This document shows, in pieces, positions 25,009 through 29,711 of a DNA stretch of 29,711 nt. Under the pieces are notes generated by a model. The model had not been told where the DNA came from. It was given only the letters and a program-made list of their open reading frames with translations, and made no database searches. The position numbers were made by a program, and so were the translations under genes. The stretch comes from an uncultured Bacteroides sp. GTDB lineage: Bacteria > Bacteroidota > Bacteroidia > Bacteroidales > Bacteroidaceae. Positions within the stretch are counted from its first letter, which is position 1. Every line of letters starts with the position of its first letter. Where the stretch lies: positions 1-29,711 of the forward strand of contig CAJKDC010000024.1 in the NCBI GenBank assembly GCA_905198575.1, in the 5' to 3' direction.

Positions 25009-25341
25009 ATTAATTAAATTGTAAGATTGTTTTCTATTTTAGATAGATGTTTTTCACGCTGTAAAGGAATACAATTATTCAGACAATTCAAAATAATATC
25101 CAAAAAATATTTCCGGCTTTCTGAATATTTATATTTCTTATAAATCATTTTATTTTGCTTTTGGGAGCATTTTATGGGTGTCTTATTCTTTTTTGCTTGC
25201 TCTAAAACCTGTCTGATACTTTTTCTGTTTCAAAAAGTTACAGATTGTTTTATTGTTTCAAAGGCTTGCCTGTTTGAACTTGATTTGAAACGAAAGCGTA
25301 ATATTGTGTAAGTGTATAGTTTCTGTTATGTTTATTCTTCC
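25009..25341. other. Gene-free stretch upstream of fucI
   Basis: AT-rich, with no credible coding frame. It is downstream of the radical SAM gene and upstream of fucI, both on the minus strand. I see no clear terminator for the radical SAM gene in it. It holds the TTTGAAAC repeats and a possible promoter at 25227-25291; if that promoter is used, the fucI leader would be about 220 bases long. Confidence 0.7.
25227..25291 (-). promoter_or_regulatory. Candidate fuc operon promoter and operator repeats
   Basis: TTTGAAAC occurs on the minus strand at 25262-25255 and 25234-25227 and on the plus strand at 25284-25291. On the minus strand TTTG (25262-25259), an 18-base spacer and TAACTTTT (25240-25233) form an imperfect Bacteroides promoter. 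The first repeat covers the -33 box and the second begins at the -7 box end, as an operator would. The regulator is unknown. Confidence 0.4.
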
Positions 25342-26976
25342 TTATACTCCTACGGCTTTAAAGGTGGGTTTGGCTTCCTGTTTCTCGGTTTCGTAGCCAT
25401 ACCAGTATTCTTTATTATTCATTACATCCGGAAAATACGCTAGTTTCAGGCTTTCTTTATAATCTCCCCAAACAGTTTCCCATTTTTCCGGCAGGTGAAT
25501 ATGTTTGGTCTTTACAGCTTCTGCCGGCGACTTTCTTAATGACATGCCGGCTTCTATCCAAGCCATACTCATTTCACTGAGATAGTTCGGGTAATTGTTT
25601 TTGCAAAATTCATATAAGAGTATGCCCCGTCTTTCCAATCCCAAAGGCTGGTCGATAACTCTGAGTTCAGTGAGATAGTACATGAAGTTTTCCAGAAAAT
25701 CAGCTTCATTAATCAATAATTGGCGCGTAATACTTTGCCAGGCAGGTGTATTATAGTAATTATCCAGTGTGCGCGACAAATTATTGGCAATCTGTAATTC
25801 TTCTGTACTGATTTCACGGGTCTGTAGGACCTCATAGGGTGGGTAAGGAGAGTAGGTAATGCCCAGCTCTGCCGCATTTTTTCTCATTACAGTTCCTGGA
25901 AGTAATTTCAGCGATTCAAGCTGGATTTCTCCGGCACCGAATTCAGCAAGTACCCGTACGTCTTCCATCATCTCTGATAGTTTGTAGAGTGGAAGTCCGG
26001 CAATTAAGTCTGCGTGAGTTTCCGTATTATCCAGTGAACATAAGAATTTTAATCCTTCCAAAGCGTCTTGCAGTTTGCCTTTTCGGTCGCATTTTTCCAG
26101 CACTTCTTCACGCAGGCTTTGGATACCAGCCTCTAAATGAAGTAGCCCTTTCGGAAGCGTTTTCAGCTCATCTTTTAGCTCCTGAGTCAGTAAGGCAGGG
26201 TGAATTTCCAGATGGAAACAGATGTCTGGTGAGAATTCACGGAAGATATCCAAAAGTTCTTTGGCTCTTTTGTTGTTGTAATTGAATGTGCGGTCGAGCA
26301 CACGGATATTTTTAATGCCATGGCTATGGATTGTCCGGATTCTTTCGCGGATAACGTCCAGAGACTGTGTGCGTACCGGTTTTTCTCCGCCACTGACACA
26401 AAATGCGCAGGTATTGAAGCAGCCTCTTGTCGTTTCTAATTGTACGAAAGGCTTTTCCCAGTTGAAAAATTCACTCTTTTCCGGCCATGTCAGATTCGCA
26501 AAGTTCATCACTCTGGCTATACCGTTGTCTATATATTGATGCTGCAGGTTTAAATAGCATAAACCTTCGATGGAGCTCCATTCCTCTTTTTGGTTCCATA
26601 CTGATAACCATTTGGGGAAATTCTCTTCTCCTTCTCCTCTGAATACGCAGTCCACAAATGTGTTCTTGCGGAGAAATTCCTCGTTGTTGCCTAAAAATTC
26701 CGGACCGCCTAATGCTATGCAGCACTGAGGGCATAGGGCTTTGGCTCTTGCTAAAATATGCAAGAGAGCTTCGTGGTTGAAGAGCCAGTTTGTTGCCGCA
26801 ATGATATCGGGATTATGCTTGAAAATTTCTGCTGCAATCACTCCGGAGTTTTCGTTTATAGTAGCCGAAACTTTAACCCATTCTGCCGTGTGTGCAGGAA
26901 TTTGGGCGTGCAATGCCGGAAGTGCCAGTGAACTATGTGCGTACGAGCTGTTTAAGTCTAGCCAAAGTATTTTCAT
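25342..26976 (-). CDS. B12-binding-domain radical SAM protein
   Basis: A 544-residue cytosolic iron-sulfur enzyme. Residues 1-130 form a cobalamin-binding-like Rossmann domain (ILWLDLNSSYAHSSLALP, DIIAATNWLFN, ALGGPEFLG, FRGEGEENF). The radical SAM core follows, with C186, C190 and C193 in TRGCFNTCAFC (CX3CX2C), and HLEAGIQSL in the barrel. A C-terminal region of about 180 residues resembles the DUF4080-type tail seen in this subgroup. The family typically carries out methylations or other radical chemistry on unknown targets; the substrate cannot be given. It lies downstream of prs with a terminator between, and upstream of fucI without an obvious functional link. Confidence 0.88.
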   Translation of the reverse strand: MKILWLDLNSSYAHSSLALPALHAQIPAHTAEWVKVSATINENSGVIAAEIFKHNPDIIAATNWLFNHEALLHILARAKALCPQCCIALGGPEFLGNNEEFLRKNTFVDCVFRGEGEENFPKWLSVWNQKEEWSSIEGLCYLNLQHQYIDNGIARVMNFANLTWPEKSEFFNWEKPFVQLETTRGCFNTCAFCVSGGEKPVRTQSLDVIRERIRTIHSHGIKNIRVLDRTFNYNNKRAKELLDIFREFSPDICFHLEIHPALLTQELKDELKTLPKGLLHLEAGIQSLREEVLEKCDRKGKLQDALEGLKFLCSLDNTETHADLIAGLPLYKLSEMMEDVRVLAEFGAGEIQLESLKLLPGTVMRKNAAELGITYSPYPPYEVLQTREISTEELQIANNLSRTLDNYYNTPAWQSITRQLLINEADFLENFMYYLTELRVIDQPLGLERRGILLYEFCKNNYPNYLSEMSMAWIEAGMSLRKSPAEAVKTKHIHLPEKWETVWGDYKESLKLAYFPDVMNNKEYWYGYETEKQEAKPTFKAVGV

Positions 26977-26998
26977 GAGAAGGAATATTATAAAGCAG

Positions 26999-27044
26999 AA
27001 GAGCTGTACTTTTACCGCTGCTAGGGTGGTAAAGTACAGCTCTT
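26999..27044 (-). terminator. Terminator after prs
   Basis: About 14 paired bases (27044-27031 with 27012-26999, extended inward past a one-base bulge to a GGT/ACC closing stem). On the minus strand it is followed by CTGCTTTATAAT. It starts 32 bases past the prs stop and ends 23 bases before the radical SAM start. Confidence 0.75.
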
Positions 27045-27075
27045 TGTATGTAAGCTAAGAAATAACTATCTAAAA

Positions 27076-28014
27076 TTAGATCAGATATTGTGAGCTGATT
27101 GATTCGTTAGTCATCACGCGGCGGATAGTTTCAGCAAACATATCAGCGATAGAAAGCTGTTTAACTTTTGCGCAACGGTTAGAATAAGGAATACTGTCAG
27201 TAAATACCATTTCTTCCAGCATAGAGTTCTGAACACGTTCAGATGCAGGACCTGACATAACGCAGTGTGAAGCGATGGCACGTACAGAGCGAGCACCTGC
27301 TTCTTTCATGATGTCTGCTGCTTTAGTGATAGTACCTGCTGTATCAACCATGTCATCTATCAGGATAACGTTCTTGTCTTTTACATCACCGATAATCTGC
27401 ATAGAAGCTACAACATTGGCTTTTTCACGAGTTTTGTGACACAAAACCAAAGGTACATCCAAGAACTTAGCATAAGAGCTGGCACGCTTAGAACCACCAA
27501 CGTCTGGAGTTGCAATTACCAGGTTTTCCAAATTCAGAGACTGAATGTATGGAGCAAAGATAGTAGAAGCATACAGGTGGTCAACAGGAATATCAAAGAA
27601 GCCCTGAATCTGATCAGCATGTAAGTCCATTGTAATCAGACGGTCAATACCTGCAACACTCAGCAAGTTAGCAACAAGTTTAGCACCGATTGAAACGCGA
27701 GGTTTGTCCTTACGGTCCTGACGAGCCCATCCGAAATAAGGGATAACAGCAATGATACTTTTAGCTGAAGCACGTTTTGCTGCATCAATCATAAGGAGTA
27801 ACTCCATCAGATTGTCTGAGTTGGGGAAAGTGGATTGAACAAGGAATACATGTTGACCACGGATTGATTCTTCATACGAAACTGCAAATTCACCATCTGC
27901 AAAGTGTGTAATGTTCATATTACCCAGTTCACAGCCAAGACTGTTGCAGATCTTTTCTGCCAAGTATCTGGAATTAGTTCCAGAAAAAACTTTAAAAGGA
28001 GTATGTTCGCTCAT
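27076..28014 (-). CDS. prs: Ribose-phosphate pyrophosphokinase (PRPP synthetase)
   Basis: A 312-residue cytosolic class I enzyme making PRPP from ribose 5-phosphate and ATP, feeding purine, pyrimidine, His, Trp and NAD synthesis. Clear marks are GTNSRYLAEKI near the start, HFADGE, the flexible loop and nucleotide site YFGWARQDRKDKPR, MDLHADQIQGFF with the catalytic His region, and the PRPP-binding loop VILIDDMVDTAGT. The length is standard. It has its own strong promoter and terminator, so it is a single-gene unit. Confidence 0.97.
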   Translation of the reverse strand: MSEHTPFKVFSGTNSRYLAEKICNSLGCELGNMNITHFADGEFAVSYEESIRGQHVFLVQSTFPNSDNLMELLLMIDAAKRASAKSIIAVIPYFGWARQDRKDKPRVSIGAKLVANLLSVAGIDRLITMDLHADQIQGFFDIPVDHLYASTIFAPYIQSLNLENLVIATPDVGGSKRASSYAKFLDVPLVLCHKTREKANVVASMQIIGDVKDKNVILIDDMVDTAGTITKAADIMKEAGARSVRAIASHCVMSGPASERVQNSMLEEMVFTDSIPYSNRCAKVKQLSIADMFAETIRRVMTNESISSQYLI

Positions 28015-28054
28015 TTTTTTATTACTAGATATATAATCTTTACTAATACTTTTG

Positions 28055-28086
28055 CAAAGTTACGCCATTTATTTAAGGCAAACAAA
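28055..28086 (-). promoter_or_regulatory. Bacteroides-type promoter of prs
   Basis: On the minus strand TTTG (28086-28083), a 20-base spacer, and TAACTTTG (28062-28055), an exact match to both boxes of the Bacteroides consensus. It is 40 bases before the prs ATG. Confidence 0.75.
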
Positions 28087-28106
28087 CCAAAATGGGAAAA
28101 ATAACC

Positions 28107-28715
28107 TTAGTCGGCTAAATTTTTTAATTTTCTGAATTGTTCCAACAATTTCTGGTAGTTAAAATCTTGGGTAGGGTCGAATTTGTTCCAGATACTTCCC
28201 AAGATTGCAGCTCCTCCAAAACCATAGTCTTTTACTTGCAGGATGTTTTCTTCGTCAATACCTCCTAAGGCGATGACACGTTTGTCAATGATGCCCTGTT
28301 TGGCTGCAGCACGAATTTCTTCGGCCGAAAAAGCAGAATTATAATTTTCTTTGGAAATGCTGTCGAAGACAGGACTTAAGAACACGTAATCGAATTTATT
28401 TTTTTTCGATTGTACTTCTTGTAAGGAGTGGCACGAACAGCTGATATGTCCTGAATAATTTTCTGGAGCAGTAGGGTTGCGATGGTTCAGGTGAATTCCT
28501 TTTAACTTATACTCCTCTTTTAAATAGAAATGTCCGTGGACTACAATCCTTTTGTGATATTTTTCAGGAATTAATGTCAATAATCGTTCTGCGTATACTG
28601 GAGCTGTATCCGGTTTACGCAAATGCAGAATGTCAAGTCCCTCTTCAAACAAGGAAGTAATTATTTTATCTTCTTCTACAAAATATGTAGGGGTTGTAAT
28701 CAGGATTACCTTCAT
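28107..28715 (-). CDS. Thiamine phosphate synthase / TenI-like protein
   Basis: A 202-residue TIM-barrel protein of the ThiE/TenI family. Visible are LHLRKPD in the early barrel, GIHLNHRN, SCHSLQEV, the FLSPVFDSISKENY segment (ThiE: GPxFxTxTK), and the phosphate-binding end VIALGGIDEEN and GFGGAAILGSIW. ThiE joins the HMP pyrophosphate and thiazole phosphate to form thiamine phosphate; TenI aromatises the thiazole. HSLQE resembles the TenI His segment, and operons of this kind often carry a separate ThiE further upstream, so TenI is a real alternative. It is the last gene of the thi cluster. Confidence 0.8.
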   Translation of the reverse strand: MKVILITTPTYFVEEDKIITSLFEEGLDILHLRKPDTAPVYAERLLTLIPEKYHKRIVVHGHFYLKEEYKLKGIHLNHRNPTAPENYSGHISCSCHSLQEVQSKKNKFDYVFLSPVFDSISKENYNSAFSAEEIRAAAKQGIIDKRVIALGGIDEENILQVKDYGFGGAAILGSIWNKFDPTQDFNYQKLLEQFRKLKNLAD

Positions 28716-28735
28716 ATACTATATATATAATATCA

Positions 28736-28743
28736 CAAAGATA
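28736..28743 (-). promoter_or_regulatory. Possible internal -7 box upstream of the thiE/tenI-like gene
   Basis: TATCTTTG on the minus strand matches TAnnTTTG, 21 bases before the start codon, but no -33 TTTG is present at the expected distance. It could give a minor internal promoter or be chance in AT-rich DNA. Confidence 0.25.
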
Positions 28744-28771
28744 AAAAACGCCGATTAATTATCCTAGTATT

Positions 28772-29464
28772 TCAGAATAAAATAATGTCGTTTTGCATCG
28801 TTCTCAAGTCGATTTGCCATAGTTTGTCTGAAAGAACTTCACCAAATCCACAGATTACTTTTATGACTTCGTTGGCTTGTACGCATCCGATTACTCCCGG
28901 TGTTGTCCCGATTACTCCTTTAGGAGGTGCCGGCATTGCCAGTATCTCTTCTTCGTCTGGGAATAAATCTCTGTAATTCTTGCTGCCTTTGTAGTTAAAG
29001 ACTGATACCTGTCCGTCAAATGTGCGGATAGCTCCATAGACGTACACCTTATTATATAATAGGCATGTATCGTTTATCAGATAACGGGTCTGGAAATTGT
29101 CGCAGCCATCTACAACAATATCATATTTGCTGATTATCTCTGCTGCATTATCTTTCGTGAGCCGGGTATTGTATGTCTCAATGTTAATGTGGCGATTGAG
29201 GGCTTCCAGCTGTTTTTTAGCCTGAAAAACCTTTGGGAGACCGGTTTCGCATTCAGTGTAGAGAACTTGCCGTTGCAAGTTGCTTTCGCTTACGGTGTCA
29301 TTGTCTACCAGTCCGATGTTGCCGACACCTGCTCCTGCCAGATAAAGTGCAATCGGTGAGCCCAGACCTCCGACACCGACGATGAGGATACGGGCTGCAT
29401 TTAATTTTGCTTGTCCTTCTGGACCAATTTCTGGTAGTATGATTTGCCTGTTATATCTTTCCAT
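28772..29464 (-). CDS. thiF: ThiF/MoeB/HesA-family adenylyltransferase
   Basis: A 230-residue E1-like enzyme that would adenylate the C-terminus of ThiS for sulfur delivery in thiazole synthesis. Seen: RYNRQIILPEIG at the start, nucleotide loop VGVGGLGSP (30-38), NLQRQVLY with the catalytic Arg, and VDGCDNFQTRYLIND. The crossover region TTPGVIGCVQANEVIK is present. The two CxxC zinc motifs and the catalytic Cys of E. coli ThiF are absent: position 163-168 reads NYRDLF instead of CYRCL, no Cys stands before GVIG, and the chain ends without CPxC. Operon position after thiH supports ThiF rather than MoeB. Adenylation may work without the thiol step. Confidence 0.82.
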   Translation of the reverse strand: MERYNRQIILPEIGPEGQAKLNAARILIVGVGGLGSPIALYLAGAGVGNIGLVDNDTVSESNLQRQVLYTECETGLPKVFQAKKQLEALNRHINIETYNTRLTKDNAAEIISKYDIVVDGCDNFQTRYLINDTCLLYNKVYVYGAIRTFDGQVSVFNYKGSKNYRDLFPDEEEILAMPAPPKGVIGTTPGVIGCVQANEVIKVICGFGEVLSDKLWQIDLRTMQNDIILF

Positions 29465-29478
29465 ATCTGTTTTTATTG

Positions 29479-29509
29479 AATACCGATGGCAGAATATGCC
29501 ATCGGTATT
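29479..29509 (-). promoter_or_regulatory. Intercistronic hairpin between thiH and thiF
   Basis: A 12-bp perfect stem (29479-29490 with 29498-29509) around a 7-base loop, 8 bases past the thiH stop and 14 before the thiF start. There is no T tract on the transcribed strand (it reads CAATAAAAAC), so mRNA processing or stabilisation is likelier than termination. Confidence 0.5.
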
Positions 29510-29517
29510 GGTTTTAT

Positions 29518-29711
29518 TTAAACCGTTTTACTTGTTTTAAGATAATCAAACGAAGCGTCCCAGTCTTTCCATACCGGTTCGCGCCCCAGTGCTTTAAGCG
29601 CCTTTTCTATCTCTACAGCGGTACGTTCATCGCTCACATGGAATTGTTCCAGTGCCTGCGGGTAGGTGTAGTATCCGCCTGGTTCTGTTTTACTTTCAGC
29701 ACTCATGGTGG
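29518..29711 (-). CDS. thiH: 2-iminoacetate synthase ThiH, C-terminal end only (partial)
   Basis: The reading frame runs off the window edge. What is seen (MSAESKTEPGGY...EQFHVSDERTAVEIEKAL...EPVWKDWD) is the typical end of bacterial ThiH, the radical SAM tyrosine lyase that makes dehydroglycine for the thiazole ring. The frame stays open through 29711, so the ATG at 29706 is an internal Met, not a start. It lies upstream of thiF in the same direction. The iron-sulfur motif is outside the window. Confidence 0.8.
   Translation of the reverse strand, partial: TMSAESKTEPGGYYTYPQALEQFHVSDERTAVEIEKALKALGREPVWKDWDASFDYLKTSKTV

Noticed and set aside
25009..25341. CRISPR-like or small RNA array from the repeated TTTGAAAC motif
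   Set aside because: Only three 8-base copies, in mixed orientation and with unequal spacing; an operator is a simpler reading.
29518..29706. Independent 62-residue protein next to thiF
   Set aside because: The sequence matches the ThiH C-terminus and the frame stays open to the window edge, so it is a partial gene.

Overview
The window looks like chromosome of a gut Bacteroidota, most likely Bacteroides or Phocaeicola. The reasons are AT-rich DNA with loose signal peptides and lipoboxes, weak or absent Shine-Dalgarno sites, promoters of the TTTG / TAnnTTTG type, many secreted glycosidases, and a fucI-fucA-fucK-fucP operon of Bacteroides type. No transposase, integrase, CRISPR array or SusC/SusD pair is visible.

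Layout. 1-90: the 3' part of a type II tRNA (probably Ser) and its terminator. 143-15676, + strand: a run of exported enzymes. These are a GH20 beta-N-acetylhexosaminidase lipoprotein, an M49-type zinc peptidase lipoprotein, an alkaline-phosphatase-superfamily phosphodiesterase lipoprotein, a divergent GH95-like protein, a GH116 beta-glycosidase, a large secreted protein I do not recognise, a GH89 alpha-N-acetylglucosaminidase, and a cytosolic YdfG-like dehydrogenase. A strong terminator closes the run at 15691-15750.

15762-18072 is a patch of gene decay. It holds a histidine phosphatase lacking its N-terminal third and, divergent from it, a YczE-like membrane / cytidylate-kinase-like fusion gene broken by a one-base frameshift. 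A Dus-type tRNA-dihydrouridine synthase (- strand) and an RbsD/FucU-like protein (+ strand) follow, with divergent promoters between them.

25008-19725, - strand: the L-fucose operon fucI, fucA, fucK, fucP, with a hairpin terminator between fucA and fucK and a repeated TTTGAAAC motif upstream of fucI. No fucR regulator or fucX-like gene is found in the operon itself. Next, all on the - strand, come a B12-binding radical SAM protein, prs (with its own good promoter and terminator), and the 3' end of a thiamine operon: a thiE/tenI-like gene, a cysteine-poor thiF, and the C-terminus of thiH running off the window.

How it fits together (inference): GH20 and GH89 would trim beta- and alpha-linked HexNAc, and GH95-like and GH116 other caps, from host glycans such as mucin. 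Freed L-fucose would enter by FucP, possibly be mutarotated by the RbsD/FucU-like protein, and be split by FucI, FucK and FucA to dihydroxyacetone phosphate and lactaldehyde. The best candidates for new biology are the unrecognised 796-residue secreted protein in the glycosidase operon, the GH95-like protein with altered catalytic motifs, and the proposed fucose-operon operator.
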